DNA of 64,000 bases from Tricholoma matsutake. Taxonomy: Eukaryota > Basidiomycota > Agaricomycetes > Agaricales > Tricholomataceae. The stretch is from the NCBI GenBank assembly GCA_026075535.2, contig AP026545.1:4774001-4838000 (forward strand), read 5' to 3'. Below are positions 54,571 through 64,000 of this stretch, one piece after another. Position 1 is the first letter of the stretch. Each line of letters begins with the position of its first letter. The notes beneath the pieces are model-generated. The model searched no databases. It saw nothing but the letters and a program-made list of their open reading frames with translations, and was not told the origin of the DNA. A program made the translations under genes and the position numbers.

Positions 54571-56564
54571 TTAAGGCCCAGATGAAAGAACCTGCAGTTG
54601 ATGTGGAACTATTGCTGCACAACCAATAAAATTGAAGAATGACTGTGTATAGAACTTTGCAGCTGCTTGTTCTAAAGCAGTTAATTCAACCACAAAGTAT
54701 TGCTCAACATGTTTTTCCTCACAACTGATTAGCGATGGTGCATTTCCTTTCCAGCCTTTCATCAGCTGCTTCAATGCAAGAAGGTAAGGTGCTCACTCGG
54801 TTGCAGAAGCAGCAGATAATCCTTGATTGGCAAGGTTGAAATCAGCAACTAGAAGCACACCATGCCCTGGGAAGCAGGCAAGCACACAGTCTTGGTGTTC
54901 CAGTGAGTTGTCGACCACTAATTGTGCTCGGTGGTGCAGAGCAAGCAATTCAAATCTAAAATTTAGCTTGTAGAGCTCCCACAGGACCTCCTGGCAGACC
55001 TTGACCCATGTTAGCACTCCTGTGGATAGTTCTCGTCCACACCAGAAAACCTGCTCATCCCCTATCTTTAATTCCACCCCTGCCTCATCCAGACAATTCC
55101 TGAGCAGCTGGCGCATATCTGCACAACGTTGGCTGCTCTTGGTGTGCTTCTGATCCCCCCCTGAATGCTTACATATTACCATATGTAAGCATTGTATGCC
55201 AACTCTGATTTGATAATACTTTTGCTGACAATGAAGAGGACATCAGCCTATAGATCAGGGCCGGTCGCTGCTGAAGCCAACTGAGGATTAATTTTGCCTG
55301 TCTTTCTGGTGATTGACCTCCATAGATGACACCTGGTTCAGGAAATGTGTAACCAGCATCAGTTGGATGACAGAAATACCCTGCTTGATTGGCCAGATTG
55401 GTATCAACTTCAGCCAATGCATGATGCCACACAGGAATCGCCAGGGGTATCAAGGGCTTCAGCTCCTCAATGAACTTATTTTGGCCTGTGGGTGATTTTT
55501 GAGACTGACCAGCTTTTTGGTTATCCATGAGCTCAGTTAGTTGTTGAATGCAGAGGTAGAAGAGGCGAATACATGGATGACCCTGAGAAGGTTTGTTCTT
55601 TACTGTCCGACTTTGAAGGGTGGATAGATCTAGAAGATGACAGAGGGTCATCCAATGAAGGTTTGTCTGGAATGTTGAATGGATTAGGGTAGGAGAAAAT
55701 AGCTTGAAGGTAAGTATGGAGCACATGAAATCGTCTTGGGTGGTCCACTCAGCCCGAAAAAAATGGCTTGAAGGGGGGACTGGTATCTTCAACACAAAGA
55801 TACTCCTCAGGAAGCTGCACGTCCCTCACACAGCTGATTTTTGCAGTGTAAAGCATATCATACAGACAAATAAGCCAAACAGGTAGGCCAGCGCGCATGA
55901 AGTCTTGGACCACAATGGAATTGAAAGTGAAAACACCCATCCTCATTTTGACCATCCTTGCCAGAGGGCAAAGACCTTGCATATGTGGGCGGAATACTTC
56001 CAAATAGTCCAATGCTGCAAGTAGCTCCAAATAGGCCCTTTGCACATACTGAACATTCATGAACACCTGACAATGACTTATGGGCAGATTTTCCAGCCGA
56101 TTCACACCCTGCATAACCACAGTCATGAGCGAAGGTACAGCTTCATTTTTCTGCCCAGAGGGTTCCGTTGACATGAACTCTTCTGCTCAAGAACAAAGCA
56201 AAGACACCATGTACGAGAGATACATGAAGTGTTTCCTGTCGATTAGCCCTGAACCGCCAATGGTAGTTGTGGTGGTTGCCACAAAATCCTTGGGTTCAGG
56301 TTCCCACCACATAATAGACATCACGTCATCAGGACCAGGGCATAATGGGATGGCACCCAAATGATAATCAGATGCAAAATACAGCTGTGGCCACTGGAGT
56401 GGGTCATCCTCTCCATATCAGAAGTTGGCACGAACACGCATGTCATGGGTACACCCAAGAGCCAGCTGGGGAACAAATTCCATGTTCAGGCTGGTGACAA
56501 ACCATTCGCCGTTCCTGACCACAGCACCCACACACCCATCACCATGTTCAGAATTACTACCTGA
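54571..56564 (-). pseudogene. Multi-exon protein of unknown function, possibly multi-copy in Agaricomycetes
   Basis: Minus-strand frames in order: ILMSWWEPEL-like start and LIDRKHFMYLSYMV (about 56340-56200), MSTEPSGQKNEAVPSLMTV with YVQRAYLELLAALDYLEVF, MRMGVFTFNSIVVQDFMRAG (56174-55749), IPLAIPVWHHALAEVDTN with WLQQRPALIYRLMSS (55500-55169), REL-STGVLTWVKVCQEVLWELYKLNFRFELLAL (55182-54793), and LEQAAAKFYTQSFFNFIGCAAIVPH (54774-54571). Breaks between them could be introns or damage. I have a vague memory of similar repetitive proteins in Agaricomycetes but can name no domain. No transmembrane segment or catalytic motif stands out. Confidence 0.45.
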
Positions 56565-56844
56565 TTGTGCCAGTCAGAAATAGTAGAAATGCACAAATCC
56601 TTCCAATGTACATGCTTGATCACCCCATTTGTGAAGGAGTAACGAGTGATCTGCATTCAGTGTTTGAGGTGTAATGTGAATAATGCTTTGGGTAGCCATC
56701 GTAATCCATGCATGATGAATCCAATGACAAGTAAGATAGCCAATTGATGAGATGTGATGGAAGGTGACAACACTACCTGGAGAAACAGGGAGAAAGGTGG
56801 AGGTGAGTAGATTTGCAAAATAAGAAATTGAGGCCATAGATGAA

Positions 56845-57345
56845 TACAGAACCAGATGATGTGAAGTCAGAATCTGGTTAAGTGACCAACACGAAGTCCA
56901 TAATCACTTGGAGAAATGAATGAGGTGAAGTCAGAAGTCATTAATTCATGATCGACTCAAAGTCAGAAGTTGTGAAGAAAGATGAGACAAAAAATTTTGG
57001 ATGGAAGTATACTCACAAGTTTCCATCATCAATGAAAAGAAAGCCTGAGCCATAAACCCATGGAATCCAATGATAACTAAGAAATGGTTCAATGAGATGC
57101 TACAAGGAAGAAAGCACGTTACTCACTTAAAAATGTCTGAAAAGTCCAATGACTGTGAACAAGGCTGAAAATGGGTGAGTTTGTGACCCAAGAAACCAAG
57201 ATGAACATAAAACCAGATGACTCAAAGTCAGAATCCAGTTAAGTGACTGACTCAAAGTCAGAAATCACTTGGAGAAATGACAGACACAAAGTCTAAAGTC
57301 ATCAATCCATAACTGACTCAAAGTCAGAGGTCATGGAGGAAAGAA
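56845..57345. repeat. Direct repeat rich in gactcaaagtcagaa words
   Basis: Two copies of a block of about 150 bp, near 56845-57000 and 57205-57345, share accagatga, ttaagtgac, cacttggagaaatga and actcaaagtcagaa in the same order; the 15-bp last word also repeats inside each block. Confidence 0.7.
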
Positions 57346-57693
57346 GACGAGATGGTAGAGCTTAAATGAAAGTTTATCCACAGCTGTCCATTGTCAAAAA
57401 CCATCCAGCCAGTCTATCTCCACCAAATGTTGAGCAAACCCCATGTGACGAATGGGTCTTGAGAAAAGATCTCAGAGCACCTGAACAGAAAAAAAGTTGA
57501 GAACAAGCAGGGCTTGAATTCATGTGGACCTGAGTGAGGTTGAACATTGGGGATGTAAAGCAGATTTGTTGTGGAGTTGAGATCTGACTCAGGTCAACAA
57601 GATCAATTACTGTGACATCCCTCTGCCTTTCCATAAACAGACAGTCAATTGCCACAAATAGAATGGTAAAGATTTTCTATGTTCCAGTCTATG

Positions 57694-59262
57694 TTATAGG
57701 AGCACAGCAGCATGATGAAAGATGTTATTTTTATATGCAGTGCTCAATAGTATTCCCATACAAAAGATACATTTGATCCCAGAATAACAAATCAGGTTAC
57801 AAGTGTTACAGCAGGTAATTACAGTTCTAGACCATGACTGGAACACCTTCACCCCCCTTCTGGACCGAGGCCTTGTTGGCCATGTTGCAGACCAGGTCTT
57901 CTTGGCTGGAAGAAGCTCAATGTTTGACTCAGCCACATGTTTAACACTAGCACTTCCTGACACTGTATTCACATCTCCTACAGCAGTCAATGGTATGGTC
58001 TTTTCCCCCACTTGAGTGGCTACAGGAAAAGCAGAAGGATCGGTGTGTTCTTGGAGAGGAGTCCACTTTAATAACACAGAGAGATGCATATGGCAAGATT
58101 GCTTACATATCATGATGGTGGGAACTACGGTGACAGCCTCATCAACTTCATGCATGACAATGGCTGCAACTGGCAGAACCTGCATAGCTGTATGTAGTGC
58201 AGCCATCAAAAAGCCCATGAGACTAGGTAGAAATGGTGTACACAAATTTAGCCCCTGAACCGAATACACAGTTGTAGTACAGGATTTCTCACTGGACACA
58301 AGGATGGGCGCCACTGTCTCTGATAACAGCGAAGAGATCAGCATGGCCATGGTGGTCCAGAGAATCACCAACCTTTGTGACTCTCAGCTTTGTTGTCATC
58401 CATCAGCATAACAGGCCCTGCCCTGATATCATGGTGGATGGAAGGATGCATGCCACATTTGAGAATATGGACTTGTAAGGGAACACCTGTGAATGAATCA
58501 TACCCCCGCTTGATGTGGAAGTGTTTCAACATGAAATGAACCTCAACCAGGGAACCACAGAGAGCCTCATTGGCATCCTCACACCCAACAAACTTTTGTT
58601 CTTCATTGTAAATGGGCAATGCAATCCATCGGTGGGTAGCAATAAGCTCATCATGTTCTGCCTGATGTTGAGTAGGACAGACCCATCTGAGCATCCCGGC
58701 ATCAACTTCATCCTCTGTGAGGTAATGAGGACCAAAGACCCTTGTCATGCAATTAATCACAAACCTTTTTGACCATCTGTGTCAAAAGATGAGAAGGTGG
58801 AAGAGGCGAGAGAGGGTACCACAATCCACTTGATCTAAAGTGATTCCCTCATTAGTTGTGTACAGTGACAGCGATAAAGTGGAAGATTTACCCTTTTCTC
58901 CCATGTGGGTGCTGCAAAATGTGCAGTACCATCTTGCAAAGAAAGTATCAATCATCTTTTGTAGAGCTAATGTTCCCTTGTACTGCCAACATTGTGCAAT
59001 GAAAATGATCAAAATCTTCACCAAAGCTGGTAACATGAGGGTGGGTGAGGATAAAAGTATTCTTGGTGTTCTTCAAGTGTTTGGTGAACTTTTCATTGTA
59101 GTTGGCAAGCAGACCACAGGCAAGACGGTCATCCAGGATTTCCCCCACCACAATGCCAACAGTGTGAGCACCGTTGGCTTTCTTGATAAGCATGTTGCCC
59201 ATGCCATGTCTCTTCTAGCCAACTTTGCTGAAAAATGCAGTGTTGGCAATGTAGGCAGATGA
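57694..59262 (-). pseudogene. Unrecognised coding-like segments
   Basis: Minus-strand frames: MLIKKANGAHTVGIVVGEILDD and FILTHPHVTSFGEDFDH (59202-58948), LYTTNEGITLDQVDCGTLSR (near 58860), MTRVFGPHYLTEDEVDAGMLRWVC and EDANEALCGSLVEVHFMLKHFHIKRG (58760-58365), and weaker frames to 57694. Amino-acid make-up looks protein-like, but frames are broken and I recognise no family. The order suggests one gene upstream of that at 56564-54571. Confidence 0.35.
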
Positions 59263-59354
59263 GCTGAGGAGTTTTTTATGGAGAGTGGGGATGTCAACCA
59301 TGTTGGATTCTGTAAAAACCAGCAACAACAGCAGCCCTTATAACTGTCCTGTGA

Positions 59355-59460
59355 TACTGTAAGATGACCCTAAAAGCTAGTCCTGACCACCACTGTAAAG
59401 CAAGTCTTGACCACCACCCTAAAGTCAGTCTCGACCACCATCATAAAGGTAGTCTTGATT
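59355..59460 (+). repeat. Minisatellite, ~27-bp units
   Basis: Four imperfect units of agtcttgaccaccacyntaaag type in a row. A frame through it gives (S-x-DHH-xK) repeats, which I do not take as a gene. Confidence 0.75.
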
Positions 59461-59574
59461 ACGTTTTGCACCCAGTATTTTGGGACCATTTCTGGATGGG
59501 GGTCGCATTTTTTCATATAATACATGCACAAGATGTTGTTGTCACCCTAGCCACTTTTTCCTTGTGTCACTGAT

Positions 59575-60382
59575 CTCAGAAAAATGTACTTGGCAGGTAA
59601 AGACAGGCATCCAAGTGTTCTAGAACTGATCACTCACTTCATGCACAGTTTGGGTTTGCAGTTATCAAGGAAGAGGGGCTCCAATATGCCACCTGTTGAT
59701 ATTCACAGATTGGAGTGCAGACAGGAGGTTAGTGTTCAGGACAGGACGAAACAGGAATGATATTGCGCCAGAGGGCTGAAGTGTTGCGTAATGATAGTGC
59801 ACTATCTGTGATCTGTCCTCCTGAAAATTTGAATTGTTATGTGGTCTCCAAAGTCATGTCCTGCAGGTTTTCAACTTCGCAGTTATTAAGGCAGAGGGGC
59901 TCTTACATGCTTGCTCCTAATATTTGCTGATAGGAGTGCCAAGAGGAGGGCTGAAAATACCCAGGCCAAAACAGGACAAGACATGGGAGGTCAGTGGTGG
60001 GGAGGGCACTGTCTGTAAATTGTTGTCTTGATATTCTGTATCCGTCTCATGGCTTTGCAATGCAAATCATGTTGTTGACAGTCATTACTGACCAACAAAT
60101 CAACAAAGGAAAGCACGTTTGCAGCTTGCAATAATGTCTGCATGATGCCACCTGCATGCAAGAGAACAAAGAAAACACTTGCTACTCAGATTAAATGCTT
60201 GTCCCAGGTGTCCAAACATGCTCTCTTACAGGCTTTACCATCTAACTGCAAGTGGAAAGTACCAGCAACAATTGCAGGCTGATCTGTCCAACCACACTTG
60301 TTGACAGATGTAGAACAACTCTGCATCCATTCTGAAGTGGACTCCAGAAATTTCCTGAAAGCCCCTTCCTCTGCCACCATCA
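59575..60382. other. No gene seen
   Basis: Two related blocks (59590-59760 and 59850-60000) share ttcgcagttatyaaggmagaggggctc words and bgacagg words, an old duplication. No coding signal. Confidence 0.45.
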
Positions 60383-62483
60383 ATGACTCAGGACTGTATA
60401 GCTGGGTATATTGAAGCAACATCAAATGATGCACTCCAACAGATCATTTGCTTGGTCTGCACACAGGAACTGTTTCAACATGAGGCTTCTAAATGGGCTG
60501 TTAAAGACTTGCCAAACTCTAGCCTGTTGATTCCTACTGAGCATCACAATGCACACAAGTTGACAGCAGGTCTTCTTCTCTACAATGCAGCCCTAACCAA
60601 GGATGGTCAGGAACATCTGTGCAGGGGATGTGAACGGCACCTTGAATTGTTGAAGTGTCCCCCTTTAGCACTAGTAAACAGCCTCTGGATTGGTGAAGTT
60701 CCCTTCCAGTTAGCTATCCTGAGTTTGCCAGAACAGATCTTGATTGCACAATATTTCCCTGCAGCATATATAGTCAAGATTTTTCCCAAGAAAAAAGGCG
60801 CTAGTTTGTGGGATAAGAAGACAATGAACAGTGGTCTACAAGGCAATGTGTCTATTTACGTTCATTGGACCAACGGGAATCTGGGAGTGCACTCTTCCTG
60901 ATTTCTTCTGTGTGCACCGACAACGGGTGCTCGATGCTTTGGTTTGGCTAAGAGAAAACAATCCTTTGTACACCAACATCAAAATCTCACAGGAGAGGCT
61001 GGACCTGCTTCCCATTGATGGTGTTCCACAAGAGTTACTTTCAATCACAAAGATGTCAAGCAATACTGCTTTGTTGGCATCAGAACATGCATCATATATT
61101 CCAGAAGATGACGATGATAACCCTGATTTTATGCTGGCAGCAGCTGCAGCAGGTGTGTATGTTACAGTTGTGGGATGGGATATGTTGATGATGTTATAAC
61201 CCAGGAGTCATGGAATTGGATCTGCAGACTGAAGAGGAACTGGAGCCAGATATGCAAGCAGGTAAGCACTGGCTCTCCACATCTTCAGGTAAAGGTGTCA
61301 TATCATAGGCAGAGCCTGCAATAATTCCCTTCCAGGCTATGGGCATTGTCGATGTGGCTGCAACAGATGTTCCATATAGCGATATTCTTGCACATGCCCT
61401 CTCCAATACCGTGCATGCACCCGCTCCAGATTTCACCATCCAACAGAGCAATGCATTTGTAAATGAGTACCTACGAGTCAACTCTGCAACTGGGGAGCAG
61501 TTTGATGGTGGCCCCTGTGATCCCAATCATCTGTTAGGGGCTTTTCCAGTGTTGTTCCCTATGGCAAAAGTGGCTTTGAAGTCACTCGTGATCCCATTGT
61601 TCCATATGAGAAGCATGTGTGCTGGGCACTACAATACACCGACTGCAGGTTCAGAAAAGATTTCCACTTTGTTTTTCAAGTTTTTGGAGTGATACAAAGG
61701 CAGCAGGTATGTCGCTCTGCTGGATTACAAATCAACCGTTCCAGTTTTTGTGCATTGGAATCCATCATTGCTAAGTTAACACCAGTGGATCTCATGCAAG
61801 CGAGTGCTGAAGAAACCAGGAGGCTTCCATTTTCCAACCCTGGGGTTAGGGTGTTATGCTTGCAAATAACTGTGGTCCGCTCCAATGTTATGGTATGGAC
61901 AAATCACAAACTCAGATTTGGTCCAAGATTTGGTCTACAACCATAATGAAAGGTCCCCCGTTGTTGTGGGTAACCCTCAATCTGTCTGACATGCATGACC
62001 CAGTTGCACAGGTGTTCGCGGGTCAAGAAATTGATATGGATGCTTTCGCTGCAATGGATGGCCCTGGTGCCACAGACAGGGCTATAATGATAGCTGCAGA
62101 CCCATTTGCAGCAGCCAAGTTTTTTTCACTTCACAATTGCACTGGTGCTAAGAGTCCTGTTTGGCATTGATGCAGGAAAAGCCCATAAGAAAATCCAAAG
62201 GAAGGAAGGTATTTTTGGCAAAATTGCTGCCTACATTGGAACTGTCAAAGCACAGGGACATGGGACGCTCCACCTCCATATGATCCTTTGGCTAGATGGT
62301 GCTCCATGTGCTACAGATATGAAAGCTGCACTGGGTTCTGAAGAATTTAGGAATCATGTTGCTGCTTTCATCAGAGCAACAATCTGTGCAGACCTAGATG
62401 GCAAAAGTCCTTCAGAGGTGTTAAAGATAGAAAAGAAAAAAAGGCTCACATATGTGCAACCTGTCCATCTGCACACAGCAGAC
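60383..62483 (+). pseudogene. Helitron Rep N-terminal half (DUF6570-like and HUH region)
   Basis: In order: a DUF6570-like segment (CRGCERHLELLKCPPLALVNSLWIGEVPFQL, here shortened to CPPLALVNSLWIGEVPFQL; ILIAQYFPAAYIVKIFPKK, 60600-60800), VLDALVWLRENNPLYTNIKIS (60930-60990), an acidic stretch, ILAHALSNTVHAPAPDFTI and DPNHLLGAFPVLFPMA (61390-61570), and the Rep catalytic region with GTLHLHMILWLDGAP (62252-62296), where HLH is the two-His HUH motif. Frames shift at about 60890, 61200-61330, 61690, 61860 and 62120; some gaps may be introns (about 61261-61335 has GTAAGC...CCAG). The C-terminal Pif1-type helicase is missing: the sequence is cut at 62483 by a hAT-like end. Helitron Rep nicks and joins DNA in rolling-circle transposition. 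Confidence 0.85.
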
Positions 62484-63243
62484 TAGTGTTTTAAGGTCCG
62501 GTTTGGTCCGGTTTTTTGACCCCAAAGTGGGTTAGCTGGTCCAGACCGCAAGCCCAAGTGATGTAGACTGTAACTGAACTGATAGGACTGGTCCTAATCA
62601 GTTCAGTTATGGTCCAAAAAACTGGTTTTAACTGGTTTTCCCCCTGTTTTTTCACAGCTAGCTAAATATGATTGTGTATATGAAATAAAATAAATACATA
62701 AGCATCCTGCGAGCAGTTGCTCGCAGCGATGCAGTGTAGCTACATACAGAATGAAAGATTGAAAATGAAAAGAAATAGCCCCACCCTCTCACGTTTGTAG
62801 CAAGGGTGGGGGTCTGGTATTCTTGGCACTGTTGGTCATTGCTGCTGTTCGTTGTCATTGCTGTTCCTTGTTGCTGCCATTCCCTGTCACTGCTGTTCCT
62901 TGTCGCTGCCATTCGTTGATGCTGCCAGGTGGTGATGCTGTGTGATGTGGCATCTCCATGTCATTGTTGTCCAGAAACGGTGATGATACTTGACCAGGAA
63001 ACCCAAACAAAACCCACAATAAGGGCTCGAATGGTATAATGCTAGTTAGAGGAAGGTTGCAAGGTGGTACTAAATATCACCGCTGTTACCCAAGGCTAGG
63101 AAAACAACTCTAGAGGGTGTCCCATTGAAGTTTGAAGAGGTTCGAGAGTATTTGAAGTGCTGCAAAGGTGTTCGAGAGATGTTTGATGAAGTTTGAAGAC
63201 GCTCAAGAGAAGTTCAATGAGGATTGAGAGTGTACAAAGTGTT
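62484..63243 (+). repeat. Interspersed repeat R1 with hAT-like end
   Basis: Starts TAGTGTTTTAAGGTCCGG directly in the Helitron frame, has aactggtt words, palindrome CTGCGAGCAGTTGCTCGCAG (62707-62726), gctgctgttcgttgtc repeats (62830-62930), aacccaaacaaaaccc (63000) and gttcgaga/gtttgaag words to 63240. It is the uninterrupted partner of 29963-31140 and, reversed, of part of 3603-4140. The right end is not marked by an obvious inverted repeat. Confidence 0.65.
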
Positions 63244-63936
63244 TGTTAAGGGCGAAGCCTCAACCACTTGATCTAGTTGATTCGTTCAACGAGGTGCTTC
63301 CTCGACGAGTCGTTCGGCACTAGTCTTACTCGGAGCGTCCGACATAAGATAGGCAGTGCACTCTAGCAGGGCTTCTGCGTAGAGTTGTTCAGGTTCACGC
63401 ACTAAGGGGCTTCCTTAGTGGTTTCAAGTAAGTTTGCGAGTTGCAAGTTAAGGCTGTTAATTGCCTAGATCTAAACTAAGGACATCCCTACTACAAGTCA
63501 CAGTACTTATACTAGAAGGGAGGTCCTTATCGTCCAATTGGAAAGGTAGATGCGTATCAAGTAAGAATAGAAACAATAGGCCTCATGCCTTGCATGAGGC
63601 GTCCGATGTCACGGAGTGCTGCGGCGCAGCATGTCAGGAAACAATAAGAGATAAGCCTCATGCCTAGCATGAGGCGTCCGATGTCACGGACCTCATGTCA
63701 AGAGGCTGTTGTATCACAGCATGTGTGGGAGTGGGTTCGGGTGCATGGAGTCACCATGCATCAAGGGTGCCTTCCACAGGAAGGGGATCAAATGCATGCA
63801 GTCAGCATGCATCATGCGTGTGTCTGGTGTCAAGGACATGCCCTAGGCATGAATCATGGGGTGCCTCCTGTCTGGAGGGGATCGTCGGGTCAGTTGGGTC
63901 AGTCGGGTTCCATGAGTTACAAGGAAAATTGTAACA
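63244..63936 (-). repeat. 3' LTR of a second F-type element (F2)
   Basis: 693 bp, TGTTAAGGGC to ATTGTAACA. Two hairpins of the GCCTCATGC...GCATGAGGC type (about 63580-63600 and 63655-63675). Followed by the same polypurine-side sequence as F's 3' LTR, so a minus-strand element continues past the window end. Confidence 0.9.
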
Positions 63937-64000
63937 TTACCCCCCCGCTATGGTTGAAAGTTCCACACTTCAACCTAAATCTTCATTTCTCCTTCGTGGT
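63937..64000 (-). mobile_element. Internal start of element F2 (cut by window end)
   Basis: ttaccccccc then gctatggttgaaagttcc, matching 45313 onward in F. Only 64 bp are visible. Confidence 0.85.

Noticed and set aside
59355..59573. Protein with DHH repeats
   Set aside because: The frame is just the minisatellite translation and is not extended by other coding sequence.

Overview
The window looks like repeat-dense DNA of a mushroom-forming basidiomycete (Agaricomycetes). The reasons are spliceosomal introns of about 46-59 nt, chromodomain-bearing Ty3/gypsy elements, a DUF6589 protein next to a RecQ-like helicase, and Helitron pieces. Only one ordinary host gene is visible: an intact 20-exon gene for tubulin-folding cofactor D (TBCD, 21705-26223, + strand, 1178 codons plus stop). 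Nearly everything else is transposon sequence in several nested layers.

Layout. 1-3602: 3' part of gypsy element A with its 3' LTR; between pol and the LTR it carries an antisense, intron-containing gene with a Zn2Cys6-like cysteine pattern. 4252-5277: a decayed gag. 5536-9512 (+) and 15475-17718 (-): the two halves of one gypsy element (B and C). 9513-15439: gypsy element D, inserted in B. 17724-18149: a lone D-type LTR. 18545-21363: a terminal-inverted-repeat element with tRNA-like segments and a nested hAT-type MITE. 21705-26223: TBCD. 26409-28110: a LINE remnant split by a 1.15-kb foldback element with a 10-bp target duplication. 28916-31140: LTR fragments, a Helitron scrap, and an interspersed repeat split by a solo A-type LTR. 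32178-38944: a split RecQ-like helicase/DUF6589 element. 38945-44991: gypsy element E (same family as D, with an intact 900-codon RT-RNase H-integrase-chromodomain reading frame). 44992-52639: gypsy element F. 52640-60380: mostly decayed sequence with an unrecognised multi-exon gene on the minus strand. 60383-62483: Helitron Rep N-terminal part. 62484-64000: interspersed repeat, then the 3' LTR and first internal bases of a second F-type element.

The main result comes from reading target-site duplications (TSDs). Around the D-type LTRs they are swapped in two places, each time in the pattern expected if inverted LTR copies had recombined and flipped the DNA between them. The first flip (15440-17723) cut element B/C in two. 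The second (33486-38944) cut a helicase gene and an F-type LTR. Mentally undoing the second flip gives an approximately 5.5-kb DNA transposon: two convergent genes (helicase and DUF6589, stop codons 7 bp apart), 247-248-bp terminal inverted repeats starting CAGCCTCC, and a perfect 8-bp TSD (ctttgcac). This helicase-DUF6589 transposon is my best candidate for an undescribed system.

Three gypsy families (B, D/E, F) each have, two bases inside the 5' LTR, a 10-12-nt stretch exactly complementary to a stretch within the LTR, as in Tf1-type self-primed reverse transcription. Premature stops are mostly TGA where relatives have CGA arginine, and copy differences concentrate at CpG/TpG/CpA sites, suggesting methylation-linked decay.
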